The notes under the pieces were generated by a model, which saw only the letters and a program-made list of their open reading frames with translations, was not told the DNA's origin and searched no databases. From positions 93,091,994 to 93,155,993 of the forward strand of contig NC_133932.1 of the NCBI RefSeq assembly GCF_031877795.1: a stretch of 64,000 bases of DNA, read 5' to 3'. The DNA comes from Strix aluco. Lineage: Eukaryota > Chordata > Aves > Strigiformes > Strigidae. Below, piece after piece: positions 1-14,052 of this stretch; the first letter of the stretch is position 1; each line of letters begins with the position of its first letter. Made by a program: the position numbers and the translations under genes.

Positions 1-3000
1 AGCACATTACAAAAAAGGCAAGCTAAGCCATTACCTCGTCTTCTAACAGTTCTCTGGAGTGAACTCAATGCTTTTGAATGAGTTAGCCATGATATAATAA
101 AAACAGGCCCTTCAGGGACTTGAACAGAGTTCAAGCACCTCCCTACCCATATCAAAATAAGCACTTAGCTTTCCAAACCAGGAGACTTCCGAGCATGCAC
201 AGGGTCCTCTACCTAGATTTGCTCCAACTTGGAATGCAGAATGATTTTAAGTACCTCTGAGGTTAGGTGGTGCTTAAGAACAGGAGGTATTAGTAAGACT
301 TCAGTGGAATCTAGTCAAGGAAAATCTGCCTCCAGATATCACTATGACAACCTGTTGGAAAGCAATTAGCATGTACAAAACCTGTACTTTTCAACCATAT
401 ATTACACTTTAAGTACAGTTATTGCATATTTTGTTTAATGGTGCCATCACATTAAGACCCCAAGAGCTTACATGCATTTTGTATTACAGAAACAGTCTGG
501 TGTATTACCCAATTTTTGTCTGTCCTCTCTCGCCTTCTCTCTAAAAATACAAATGCAATCTTCCTCTTCATTTGGGTGTGGTAACTCTTCTAAGAGTTAC
601 TGTAAGATAGCTAAAGTTGAAAATTTTGAAGCAGCATAGTATCCTCCTACCTTCTGTAGTTTCATTAACCAGGTCTAATCCTTTATATAATCACAACTCT
701 AGACCTACATAATCTCAATGAACTTCTGTCAATCAAAATTTTTCTAATCAGGGAAGACAGCACAGTCCATTTAAAAAAAAAAGGCAAACCAAAAGCTGAA
801 TATAAAGTATATCATACTTCATAATGAAAACATCCATTTTATGACCAGCAATTGACAAATGCTTAAAGGCTTAAAGATGCTGCATTGGAAGAGGACTCAG
901 TAAGAATGATGGTAAAGAATAAAAGCTCCAAAAAACAGGAATATGTGAAAAGAGTCTATGCTGAACTCATTTAACTCTGAAAAGACAGGCAGAACTTGCC
1001 TCACCTAGCTTCAGATGTTTACAATGTGGCTATCTACATCTGAGCCTGTCGTGTAGACTCCCTTTATAAGTCAATGGAAAGAAACAAGAACCTTATATGC
1101 ACGATTTCACCCTGGCACAGGCACTTAACGATGCCAGCCACAGTAAGAGCTGTACTGAAATCCATGTTTCATTTACTTATTTTTCTCTGAAATTAATATT
1201 GAACTCACCCAAAGTCTAATAGTAAAAAAAAAAATTAAAAAAAAGGTTAAAAAAATGCTTCAAAAAGGTAAAAAAAATTCTGAAACAATGATACAAATGA
1301 AACTGAGATCTCTGAAGATGGATGTCCAAGGGCCTTCAATGTTAAAACTGGAAGGAGATGTTCACCTTGTACTGAACAAAAAGCATATGAAATAAGTTAC
1401 CATCAATAAGATTTACAGTTTCTACCTCTGCAAGTAAGTATACAGAAGTAACTGGATGGGCAAAATGGAAGACATGGACTCTGCCACCATCCCCAACACA
1501 TTGCCTTCCACTCATCCAATTCCTTCATGCAACTGTTTTGTCTTTGCTGGGCTTAGACCACTCTTCCAAAGAGAAAGACGGGAAAACAGCACTATGTATT
1601 CTACGATCAGATGAATCCCACTCAGTGAAGTTTCATGACTGCTATCTCTTCTGTTTTCTCTCTTTCTTATTAACATTATGCCTTTGCTATCCCTCACCTT
1701 TATTACCTTTCCTCTTTTGCCTATCATCAATTTTCTGCAAGTTTCACAACAACTTAGACATAATGGAAGGATTTGCATGCATTTGTATTTGTCTGACAAA
1801 ATAATTAAAGACTCTCAATCCCCCAAACTAACTTCTCCCCCTCTTTTTTTTTGATTTCTCCTTGATGAAAAGTTAATATATCTAAGACCAATTTGGGGGA
1901 GGCAGGGAGGAGAACGGTTTTGAAATATGTTTCCTTTGTATGTTATACCACACAACTAAGGGAAAAGGAATTCCAGGAAATCTTTAAATGAAAGACTTCA
2001 TAATACAAGTTTTAAATGTTTTCCCCATCTTCTTCCGAGTCTAATAAAAAGCTAAAGAAATTTTTAAAGGTAGTAACTACACTAAGAATTTACTGATAAC
2101 ATGGTGTTGCATTGTGGACAACATACAGATGGTTAAAGTTGGAACAGAAAATAATCATAGATTTACAAAGGTATCCCTACCATGCATATTAAACTGACAA
2201 GACAAATGCTGCCAACTATTGGAAAAAATTTAGGGTGGTATTCAAATCCAGACTGCAGAAATGTGAGTGTGTCTAAGCATAGGTATCAACATGTGAGCAA
2301 AGTATCTAAGGTCCCAGTATAATAAATGTTCCAGATAGCAGAAAGTCAGGACAAGGAAGTTAAAATAAAAAATATTCTTTAAGCAATGGATAAATGAACA
2401 GAAACTTTCTCACAAATAAAACACTGGTGATTTTGAGTTGGGTTTTTTCTTGTTTGTGTTTTTGGGTTTTTTTGTTGTTGTTTTTGGTGGGTTTTGGTTT
2501 GGTGGTGGTTTTTTTTTTTTTGGTTGGTTGGTTGGTTTGGTTTTGGTTTTGTTTTTTTTTTAATAAAACCTAAGTACACCTGGTCTGCCTCCCCCATTTT
2601 CCTTCCCCTTCACCACCATTACTCATAAGTCCCTTTTAATCATACAAACTACTTAGCCTTGAGTTCTTTTCTAATATTTGAACTGTCAAGGTAACATATT
2701 AGGAAACAGACTGAAACATGGAATGGCATATCCTTAAAGCAAAAGGCATAACCCTAAACAATATCATATTAAACCAGAGATGGGACTATATCTATTTTGA
2801 AAAAGTTGAAAAATTGTAAAATAAAGTAGCATGAAATCTTGCAAAATTCAGTTCATATACCTAAAGACAGCTATCACTTGCCTGGCTAAAATACTCCATT
2901 TACAACACTTTGCCTGTAAACCTTGAGGCTTTTTCATAAAAGTGTTCTCCCTGTTTTACAGGATGGTTAAACCAAATCATGCTAAAGGTATATAAAAAAC

Positions 3001-6000
3001 ACCAAAATAAAAATAAGACCTCTGCAAATGCTTTTAGGTTTATCACAAAGGACAATTCTGCATTCTGAAAGGTCTATTCAGAATCGTTATGTTAGTAAAA
3101 TATTATTTGGAAGCAGTTTCTAAAACTGGATCTAACATTCATTTACATGTATCTGCCAAGTTTTCAAAATGTTTTAGAAGCTAAACTAAAACATGTTGAA
3201 AATGACTCATTGTGGTACCAGAATATGTACTGTAGGAAATAAGAACTCATTTACAAGTGGGAGAAATACACTCACACTTCATCTGTGGGAATTCACTAGA
3301 CTTCCCTTCCAGTAAACATTATATTTTAAAATAATCATGGAAAATATGTTTCTTTTAACTGAAGTTTATGAAAAGATTTAGACAGCTGGCATAACAAAAG
3401 AGACTTAAAGATAAATGTAAAAACTATCTTTAAAAATAATTCAAACACAATTCTGCCAAAAGATATCAATTTAGCAATAAAAAAAGGTTGCAATTATTTT
3501 TGCTTACTCTAATGGATAAACTAAAACTGTTTAATACAGTTGTTCTATATAAACAGATAACCATTTGAGACAAAGGACAGAGGAAGATTTGGTTATTTTA
3601 CAAAGTAAGAAAACGCAGGGGGCAGGGGGAGAGAGCCCTGGCAGGCCAACAGATTACCATAACGTAGCTTTTTTCTAACTTGCAGCTTGTCAACTATTTT
3701 CTGTTCATCTGCACACTTTAATAATGCAAGTACCTTGCAGCAAATGCACTGCTTTAAAAAGTTTTTTCTTTCTTTGAAGAGAGGCATTCATCTGGCACCA
3801 AGTAAAGAAGCCTGAAATGTACCCCATTTATCTATGCGTATAGAATACTTTGAAAAAAAGTCCAAAACTTTGACACAACACAAATTAGACCCAGATTTCA
3901 CAACTTGTGACTGGGAACACAGTGTCATAAGGGACAGATCTAAACCCAAAAAACCCAGCCGCACTAGCTTCTAAAAAGTACACTGCCTGTAAAAACAAAA
4001 ATGTCCTAGATTAATGTGCAACAGACAAAAAAGATGCAACATTTCTTCACATGATTTTATGTCTAAAAACCTCAGAATTAAGGTATAAATCAACGCTTCA
4101 CTCCACCTAATTTTGGGAATTTCACAAGGGCACGGGATTTACATCAGACACACTGTGTTCGTCCTCTACTGTTTAGAGAAACAGTCTATATTGAGTATAC
4201 TCAGATTCAAGAGTCAGTTAACTGCCTAAAGTGAGGCGTGTATGAAGACAAGAGAAGGACGAGGGTGTCTAATTTCATCTACTTATGGTGCCATTTTGCA
4301 CAAACAAAACTTTGTCCCCTTCCCATAGGGTTTTGAATGGGACAAATTCTTCCCCTCTCTTTTTGAAGCATCTCAAAACTTATGATCTAGATTATATTTC
4401 TGGAAAGGAAAGGGTTAAGATCTCCGAGAAATCAGAGCAAACATTAAGCAAAATTTCAGAAGGGATGAATCAGATGAATCAGTGCACTTCTATATCTGTT
4501 TACCCATGGCAACAAACACTTTCCATGAAACAATTTGAATATCCATGAAAACAATTCCAGATGACAAGTTCCACATCAAAGCTTTAATTAAAGTTATGTA
4601 CATACACATGCAGTAGTATTTGTTAAAAAAAAAAAATCAGCCAAGAGTTGCAGCATTTTGACAATATATCCAGTATGTAAATTTTAGAAGAGATATACAA
4701 ATAGACTTGTAAGTGCAAGTATGTACATTTACATTTTATGTGTAATTTACAAAATCTAACATTTTATGAAAAAAATGGCTGACTGGTAATAAGTATTTTA
4801 CATAACACCCAAGCTTCATCTCAAAGGAACCTAAATTATATTTCTAGTACACTTATTTCTACAACTACACTGCCACTTGATGGAAAAAGTTTACTTCCCT
4901 TTACGAGAAAGTTTCTCAAGTTATGCTGCCTATATGAATATTTATTCTGTGGATATGAAGTTGGCATAAGCTATAGCAATTTTTTTGCTTCTGGAGTACC
5001 CATAAGGGGCACACACACAATCCCTACCCTCTCCATGCTTCATGAAAGGTGATTGTGAGGTGGTCTGTGCAACATCGTCTTCAGCTATCAACGTTAGTTT
5101 CCTTTCAAGTACAAAAACCTGCTAATAAACAGGGCTTATAATAAACGCTTGGGCAGTATATGTGCATATGAGCAACACCTTTATGAATTCTACCTAGTGG
5201 TAAGAAATTCAGAAACCATTTATTGCTGGTAATAAAGCCCCTTGATTTACTTTCATATGCACTCTTCCAATCCATCCCTGTTGCGTTTCTTCAGTTACTA
5301 GGTTGTCTGTGCTTACTGCCTCTTACCACATTCCTCCTACCATAGATTTACAAATCCTCTCACTAATCATCACCAGCTATCAGTAGCAGCAGTCCAGCAT
5401 ATCTGCTTTCATGCAGTGCTCCCCACAAAGGCCCATTCAAAACAAATTGCTTAAAGTTGTTTGTAAGTAACCTTTTTTTAAAACCAAAAAAAACCCCAGT
5501 TCGCACCTATATACTCACTGATATCATAAATAACTCAAAGTAGTACCACCCTTTTTGTGTCCCCACGATTCAAACGCCATGTTACATCTAAGTGCCACTA
5601 TGTCATATTACCACCCTACGGCTGTCCAGGATCAAGGTCCCTAGCAAGCTCTTGAACTCTGGTTAACTATGCATTGAACATTGATTGCATGTTCATTTTG
5701 CTGGTTTCACAGAATATTCTTGCAAAGTTACCCAGATGATAGTCATAAGTAGACACAATTGTGACTTTAGATCATTTAGCTAGAAACACAAACAGCTGTA
5801 AAAATTATCTAAATAGCTTTGCACTGAGTAAACTAAAGAACATAGCCTTCCCACTACCCAATATGTGATGCAATAATTCAGTGCTGAAGGCACGTAGTTT
5901 CAAAAAAAAAAAAAAAAATTTACTGATCTCCCTGAATGTAAACAACTCTCTGAGTCAACCTTGACAAAGTCTGGGATACATTCTTGAGGAAATCTTATCT

Positions 6001-9000
6001 AGAAACAAGACCATACAAAAGGAAATCAGTCCTCCAAGCCTGGTCTTCCCATTCTCTCCTCATTGAGGTACTGGTCGCTAGACAAGTCAATCTCATGAAC
6101 AGAGAAAGCAGCAAACAGGCTGTTGAGGACTTGCATGGCTGTTCCACCAATTGCGAACAGTGGTTTCATCAGTTGTGAGCGCTACATAGAAATAGCATAC
6201 ATCCCTCTCTTTTGGGAAGCTCTCAATATGATTAATTAGGCATATCCAGTGCTGGATGGACTAATGCCCAAGGCAAGCAGCTCTCTGTGGCTTATGTCCT
6301 GGAAGTACATTGGCTCACTGATGTAATCTGCTTTAGTAGTGTGTTCATGAACAGCATGACAGCCCTTCATTTACTCACAGTCCTTCATTTATTCATTTAC
6401 AAATGGACTAGCTACCCTTAATTCCAGAACAATATGCTACTATTTTCCTTATTCATGAGAGTTACTTACATGAAAGAGGTATCACCACCACGCAAAGAAG
6501 GACCAGGCTGAGAGTAGTAGAGTTATGCTTCCAGTTATACCTAACATTTTCTCACTCTGAATGTGATTCTGCAGAAGACAAGCTCTGGCCAAAACTCAGC
6601 CCAAAACGCTCTCTCATAAATGTTGGTTTTCCATGAGTTTACTCTGAGGTTCCTAAGATTACAAAACTTCCTTCTCAAACCACATAAAAACCTGTTTGGA
6701 CAGACTGTTCTTCAATCCAGATATGAGTATAGCATCGCAATATTTTTGGAATGTAGCCACAGACTCAGAATATAATTCCAGAAGATAATTACTATTAAAA
6801 AAAACTTTATGGTTTTATTAGGCTGAAATATAGTATTACATAAATAGCCATCATCTGAATATCAAAATTTTTGTACAGCGATACAGAAAGTACAATGTCG
6901 CTGTTTTGAAGAATTTAGATTTTGAATAGGCATTATAATACACAGTTTTGGTAGACATACGCAACTAACAATCACTACATGTATTTACAGTCATGTTATC
7001 TGTGACTTGTTTTTCTTCCATATTCTAAAAGCACGTACTTGGAGTTTCCTATAAGCAGGTTCTTTCTCATCTGCCATTGAAGCGTTAATGTTTTGGGCTA
7101 CGTAATGCTGCTAGAGGCTTCACACACCAATTTAGTCCTTTAAACTCAGATGGTTAGAAACTTTCCAGAAATAAATATTATTTAAATAGATAACCTGATA
7201 TATGTGACAAACTTAAAAAAAAAAAATCACATTAACTTCATCTTCAGATAAATGCTTTCTTTTACACCTTGTCATTACATCTGCGCTAAACTTTTAAAAG
7301 GGACACAAAGCCCCCACAGTAAAGAGGTTGAGAAGCTTCCCAGTGTTTCATAGCTTCTGTTCTGTTCTACATAGAATAACTGTAGCGTATCAGATGAAAG
7401 GCCCATGTAGCCTGGTAACTCCATCTCCAACTGTAGCCAAAAGTGTATGTTTTGAAAAGAGCAATAAAAACTTCTGCATAGATTGTATTTCTCTCTAATC
7501 CACTGCCACTAGTGTCCACCTATTTCTAGCTCAATAATTTCCTGAATTGGATGTGGTTTCTACTTGTTAAGTAATTCTCAAATTTATCTCTGAACTTTTT
7601 CAGTCTCCTTCTGAACCCATGTAAACTTTCAGCACCTGAAACATCATTCAGTAATGAGTTCGAAAGGATCCCTATTTGCTCCTCCTGTCAGTACTCATCA
7701 TTAATGAGAAGCTGTGCACAGGGAATCACAAAAACGTGTGTATACATGAGAGATACTAACAATCATAGCAAAATCATGGACTGCAGTGGAAGTTTCAACC
7801 CTACAATTCAAGAAATATATCAAGTCTAAGCAGCAGCACCCTTATATCATATAATGCTTCTTTGAAGGAATTTATAACTGCTTTCAAAGTTGTTCTCACT
7901 GATAAGATTTTCAAAACTTTCCAGGCTAATAAAAAAACTAAGGACTTAAAGAGTAAATAGTTTCTTAGGTACTCAGCATAACAGCCATCACAGAATTTTA
8001 ATATTTTGCCTTTACTAAACTTAATGTTTTAAAATCGGGGCATTTTTGCTATCAGGAAATGAACAGGTAAAATGAGAATGGCAAGGCTTAAAGAATATCT
8101 TTATGATATGAGGATATGTTCGTATTACAACCTTCCCAAAGCACCCTTCAGAGGCTAATAATATTTTGTGGGAATTATTTCTTAAGAGCTGGGGCAAGAG
8201 GAACTGAAATAAAAAGCTTTCTAGAGCTATAAATATAATCATTGAACATTCCTTGCACAGTAACAGAACAAACTTCAAAGCCTGGGTTCCAGATGTAATG
8301 AAGCTCAGAAAGGTCAGCCATCAGCCCAACTTATCATTCCTGTGAGTCTTGATACTGATAATTCTACAATATCAGGAGAGTTACAGTTATGAGATGACTA
8401 GTTCCGGGGCTTAAAGCATTCATTCTGAAGAACACTATCTTAGCTAATAATGTAAAATTTTGAGATCCTTGTTAAGGAACAAGCAAAGACAACTAGACAT
8501 GCCCTAGCAAGTGCGCAGTCTTCCTAACACTACTGCTCACCTATTTGATCAAATCAGTTAATTAGGTTTTCTCCTTCTGTTTGTTAAAATGCAGCTTAGA
8601 ATCATCCATTAAGATGCAAACTCCAAATAAACATATCCTCAGAAGAAAAGAGAAGAAGAGTAGAGCCTATATTTCTACTGAAATTACAAGGGAGGATGCA
8701 TAGAATTGTTTTTGCTATGGATTTCAGTGCCTCTCCTACAGCCTGGAAAGAAACTAGACCTAGTCACCCGGGAAACAGACTTTTTCTCTGCTCCTCCATC
8801 ATACTATCACTCCTGGTCCTTTCACTGCCTTCTTTGCATTGATTCTGAACTTCCAAGAGGGTATCTTTCAGCAATTTCCATGACATTCATGGAATTTTAC
8901 CCTTTCAGCTACACCTTGTACTTAACTTTCTCATCAGGAAAACAAGATGAAGGTAGTTTTTATGGGAAATGTGTAATAGTTACTTTGGTTAGGACTGAAA

Positions 9001-12000
9001 TCTAGACAAGGTTTAACAATGACAGCAAAGGGCTCAGCTTTATTCTGATCAAAATCTTAAGTGTTATCAAAATTACATATACACATCATACTATAGAAGT
9101 CATAACCGAATACAGCAGTAGCACAAATGATTATTACCAAAAAAGTATTTTAGAAAACATTAATGAAGTTATTTGAAACTGAAGATTTAAAGTGGTAGTA
9201 ATTTTCAAGACCTACATAGCTCTTCAAGGGACTAAAAGCACTTCATATACAAAAGTAGCAGCCATGTCTAGGGAGTAAAAGGCTACGACAGCAGCTTTTA
9301 ATATAGGGTTATGGGAGCTTTGGCAAAGAAATATTTTGACCAGAAGTGTTCAGTGTGGATTTTTTTTTTAATTTGTTGTTTAAATCCTCATTTTATACAA
9401 ATATTCTTGAAGAGAAAATAATTCTAATATTTATAAAAGGGCCTAAGTCCAGCACACAAATACATTGACTTAATCATTTTAGGATTAGAATGCAGTCATT
9501 ACAGTCAGCAACATCTGGATTATAAAAACACGTTAATAGAAGGGGAAAATAATTAATTTTAATGTTTCTATTAATGATGAATGTATCATGTAATAAATGC
9601 TAATCTAATAATGAGATTCCTGCATACTCAGCAGAGATTCTAAATGCAAAGTAGAACATTTATTTATTCAGTAAATTTATCCAATTATCTTCTCATCTAA
9701 GATAGTCCTCTAGGCTTGTCTGCAATTAAAAAGAAGATATAGGGATATTAATTTAATCTAATTTAAACACCCATTTTATGAACAGGATTGATCACCTCTC
9801 CCCATCACCTATAAGGTTTAAGACAGATGATTAAAATCAGATAGCATTAATCTCACCTCTAAATGAATACTAAAAAGTTCCAGTTACAAAGAACAAAGAA
9901 AACAGGAGTAAAAAAAGATTCATATTATAAAGATTAATGGATAGACTAAAAGAAGTCACCAAAAGGCACCCACAGCTTGCAGCTGACTGTAAAGAAAAGC
10001 ATTAAATAGGTAAACACAAACAAACAGAACTTTTTGCATACTTTTAACCTATGAAGCACTGACAATTGCTATCAAGTCAATGACTTTTATTCTATTTTGC
10101 TTTTTATTTGAGAAAGGCATGTCTAAATAGAAACACTAAAAGTACTCCTAAAGGTATTTTTACTCGTAGCAGATTGTCCACTACAAATCTAATAGTTTTA
10201 AATAGTTAAGCTATATACATCCATCCAGAAATGAATAATCTAAAATCCTTTGAAATCTTTACAGAACAAACCTAAGGCTCTAAACTATTTTTTGTAGCCA
10301 TCATCCTGAATTCCCTCAACCCAACTAAAAACATTGTTTAAAAATGCCCTTTCATCATCTGTGCATATTAAAATAAGAAAAAAAAGTACATACTTTAAAA
10401 TATCCTATATCCTCATAGACAGGGGCAGGAATTTAATAAAACTGATTTTTTTTATAAATAGTGCCCACTGCAAAGCTGAAGGAATAGTGTTGTCATAATA
10501 CAATTTTCTTGACTATTCTTTTTTGGTTTACTGCATACCTATTTTGTTTCTCTTCACTTTCATACACTTATTTTATTATTACAAAGACAGGAGAAGAAAA
10601 ATCACTGTGATCACATCATGTGAGCAGTAATCAACTGTAACAGATTTTTTTTGTCACTAAGAAAAATAAGATTTTGTAAAAAAAAAAAAAATAAAAAAAA
10701 TCACACCATCTATGGATTTTCCCTTGTGTTCTCAGTAATCCTGGAATTTTTAAACCAGTTTTGACTGATAGAGCTGAGCTGTACAGTCATTGAAAAAGAT
10801 AGCATACTCCTCAAGGTTTAAAGGAAGTGAACAATCCAAGGCAAGAGATGGCTCTTGTAGGTATCCCTGAGGTGAAGTGCTCTTGTATGAATACACCCCA
10901 TATTAGACCTTAGAGTCCACTATGAACAAAGGAACCATTTCAGTTTGGTGTTGCACTTTATATGAATCTAGAAAAATTAACTAATAGGAAAAAAAACAAT
11001 AGAAAAGCAACATGGATTTGTTCTACTGCTGTTTTTTTGTTTGGTTGGGGTTTTTTGGCAAGAAGTGAGTAACAGATTAGCAGTCAATAGTTTGAAAATA
11101 ACACTCCAGGGATATTCAAGAGAATGAAAAGTTAGAACATATTTATTATCTACACTTTACTATGTAGTAGATGATGGAGCCATTGTAGAATTGCTCTCCT
11201 CATTTAACCCCTAGACACTTTCAGTTGAGGTAATATAGCTTTAAAATTATAAAAAAGTCTTAGTCACATTATCAGCAGTTTAAAACAAAATGAAAATGCT
11301 TCCATTTAGTCATAATTTTTTTTAGAATATATGTGACACTGACCACAGTTTAATCCACAATATCAAATCAGTTAAGTTTTTTTTCATTGTCAGAAGTAAC
11401 TGAAACATGGATTCTCACACAGAATTTACAGCTGTGTAATAGCAAAGAGAGCAACAAAACTTACGTACTGACATCATAGTTATTTACTTTGAGGTTGATA
11501 TAGTAGATTCTTTCTCAGTGTAACTCTTTCATGAATATTACCACTTTGGTATTTTCTTGGCATTTGTAAACAGCTGTTTACCAAAAACCATCACAAACAT
11601 CAGTAAGAAAAATGAAAATAACTGCACTTGACCAGAAAATTAGGTATTAGTTACACTTCTGATCACAAGATTTGCCAGGGGCTTTATTTAACCACTGTTC
11701 AGGCCAGTCAACATTCCACATACTTCTGAAGCTTTCAAACATGTTTGTTTATACAGATTATGATACCAGTGGTAACTACGATGACTCACCTTGTTTTCAC
11801 TAAAGTAGAACTAGCTGTTATTATCACTTAAATATAGAACTGGACAAAGCATGTATTCCTTTTTTATCTTAAGCGTTTCTGGTGATATTAGTAAATGTCT
11901 GTTTCACAGTAAATTCAGAATTTGGGGTCTTTTAAGTTAAGGCATTTATTCCATCTCATAATGTCAGTTTGTTACTTTGCAGTTCATTTAGGTAGATGAT

Positions 12001-13953
12001 TTGGAATGTGGAAAAAGTCTTGATCTTGACACCTGTACTGTGATTACAAGTGAGGTAGTTATAAAGAGAGACACCTACATCTTAAAGAAGAGAAGTATGG
12101 GTTTTCCATTTTCCCCAGTAGAAGTTTTTTCTCTGAAAGGCATATTCCTCAGAAGATTAATCTACTACTTTGAACTACAAAACCCAGTATTAATCAACTT
12201 ATTAACTTATTTGAATCAAGGAAAGGAGAGCTTTACTGACTTGGAGAGCTTATCACTACAAAAAGCTACAGGAGGAAGAAGCATGAGTGTATCAAAGAAG
12301 ATGACAACAAACAGCATATTATTAACTTGCTTTTTTTTCCCCCTACAGCTTAAATTTTAAAGTCTTCTTCTTATGTTTCTGATTGCGGGGCAACTTCTCT
12401 CCTCAAAAAAGCAACAATATGAAAAAAAAGACACATTATATGAGTGGGAATACAGCAGAACAGAAAAGTACTATCTCCATGGGTTTTAAGTTTAAAAATA
12501 AATATAGTAAAAATTATAAAGTTGATATTTTCATTAAAAACATGAAAGTGCATACTCAAATTATTGTATGCTAGACCTGTTTTCCAGAAGAGCTTCCAGT
12601 TAGATATGAACTCCCCACATGCCATAGTAAGTCTTATCAGTTAAAGGTAGGAGTCTCATCAGAAAGGAACACATGGTTGACTCACACTAGCATTTTGTTT
12701 TGACTCAGAAAATCAGTTTTGAACGAAGTTTCCTGGTTATCCCCACTTAACCAGCTCTGATTTCCACATATTGATTTGCATTGTGGTGCCATCACCTCAG
12801 AGTCTGCTAACTGAATTCCTTTTTGAGAATCCAAGAACACCTATAATGCACTCTAATCACTAAAAGGCATTCAGCACCCTTGGGCCATTCAGCCCAAACT
12901 AGAATTAATCTGAAGTCAAACACCTGAAACTCAGCATGGATATCAAGTCCTCTGACCCATCTTGTTTACTCTAGAACTATCTGTTGTTTCACACCACTAG
13001 TTAGCAATGAAATTTTTTCAGTCCTTCAGCAATGCTATTCCTTTAGTAATATCACCACTGCAATTTAGGAGCTATACAAAAAATTTAAAAGCTTTAATTA
13101 ATTTGTGCCTATGCTTAGGTTAACAACATTTTAGTGGATTACTACTTGTAATTAAAAACTATTCAAAGCAAAAGAAGTTCAGATCTAGTACTTTCTGTGA
13201 GTAGATGACTAGTAGCACAGTTGCTTAATGAACTGACCTTTTCACTTTAGAAAAAAACACTTGCATGAAACTATGAATCAAGTCCAAAACTAAGGACACA
13301 TGACAAACTTACCCTGAACAGCTTTGATTGTTGTCCATAGTTTTAAATTGCCTCATAATTTACCATAGCTAATATTCTAAATTTACAAAAAGTGAAGACA
13401 AAGTGCTGCAGAACAAGTTAGTAAGGCTGCTTGTAAACAAGCAGAAAATCAACCATAGTTTCCTTCTCCATATGAATAGAATTGTACATTTGTATAGACA
13501 CTATATTTTATACATGAAATATGGAAGACTGAGACAGCAGTAAGAAAAGAAGCATGTATCAAGCGTAACTGTTCATGACTACTGTTTTCTATCCACACTT
13601 TACAAAAACTATTAATTGAAGTCATCATACAAGATAATTTTCTACTTGTATCTAAAGAAAGAAACCAACAGAACAGGTTCAGAGTTTGACCACTACTACA
13701 GTATGAAATCCACATTCTTGCTATGAGATGCATAGTTATGCTTGTTTGTCTTTACAGGAGAAGAATCAAATTTTCATACTGTTACTGCACTGGTAATGGA
13801 AAAAAAAGTGCTACTAAAATTAAATATGTAACTTCATTTAAACAAAATGTTTGTAATGCAAATTATTCTTTATAAGCAGAAAGCCAAAGCAATCATTCCT
13901 CCTACTTAAAAATCCTTAAATATAGTTACACGTGTATTTTAAAAGATACTTAC
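1..13953 (-). other. PIBF1: Part of PIBF1 intron 10 (no exon recognised)
   Basis: AT-rich intronic sequence with no reading frame resembling the remaining PIBF1 protein or any other gene I know. It holds short A/T homopolymers (for example 5902-5918 and 10677-10691) and a G/T-rich low-complexity tract at 2436-2561, listed separately. Conserved non-coding elements cannot be judged from one sequence. Confidence 0.75.
2436..2561. repeat. G/T-rich low-complexity tract
   Basis: About 125 bp of almost pure T and G on the plus strand, including a run of ggtt units (about 2521-2537) and many GG pairs separated by T loops. It is a simple repeat. The minus-strand open frame across it (Lys/Gln/Pro/Thr-rich) is a by-product of its composition. 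Confidence 0.9.
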
Positions 13954-14052
13954 TGTTCTAAGAGTTGATCATATTTTCTTAAAGCATCCTTTTCAGCAAC
14001 AACTGCTCTTTCTTTTTCAGCAATAGCATTATCTCTTGCTTCTCTCAAATTT
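13954..14052 (-). CDS. PIBF1: PIBF1 coding exon 10 (residues 408-441)
   Basis: Acceptor TCCCTTCAG|AAATTTGAG, donor TTAGAACA|GTAAGT. Encodes [20 protein letters not shown] then [13 protein letters not shown], matching human [20 protein letters not shown]. This is the last PIBF1 exon I can find in the window; the next (human YRELQLSTESK...) must lie beyond position 1. Confidence 0.96.

Noticed and set aside
2379..2597. Lys/Gln/Thr/Pro-rich minus-strand open frame
   Set aside because: It is a translation of the G/T simple repeat and is not a gene.
12001..12360. 119-codon plus-strand open frame
   Set aside because: No family resemblance, AT-driven composition and no promoter or splice support; it lies inside PIBF1 intron sequence.
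1..13953. Search for the next PIBF1 exons (human YRELQLSTESK... onward)
   Set aside because: Nothing on the minus strand matched. Mammalian PIBF1 has very large introns, so the remaining exons are probably outside the window.
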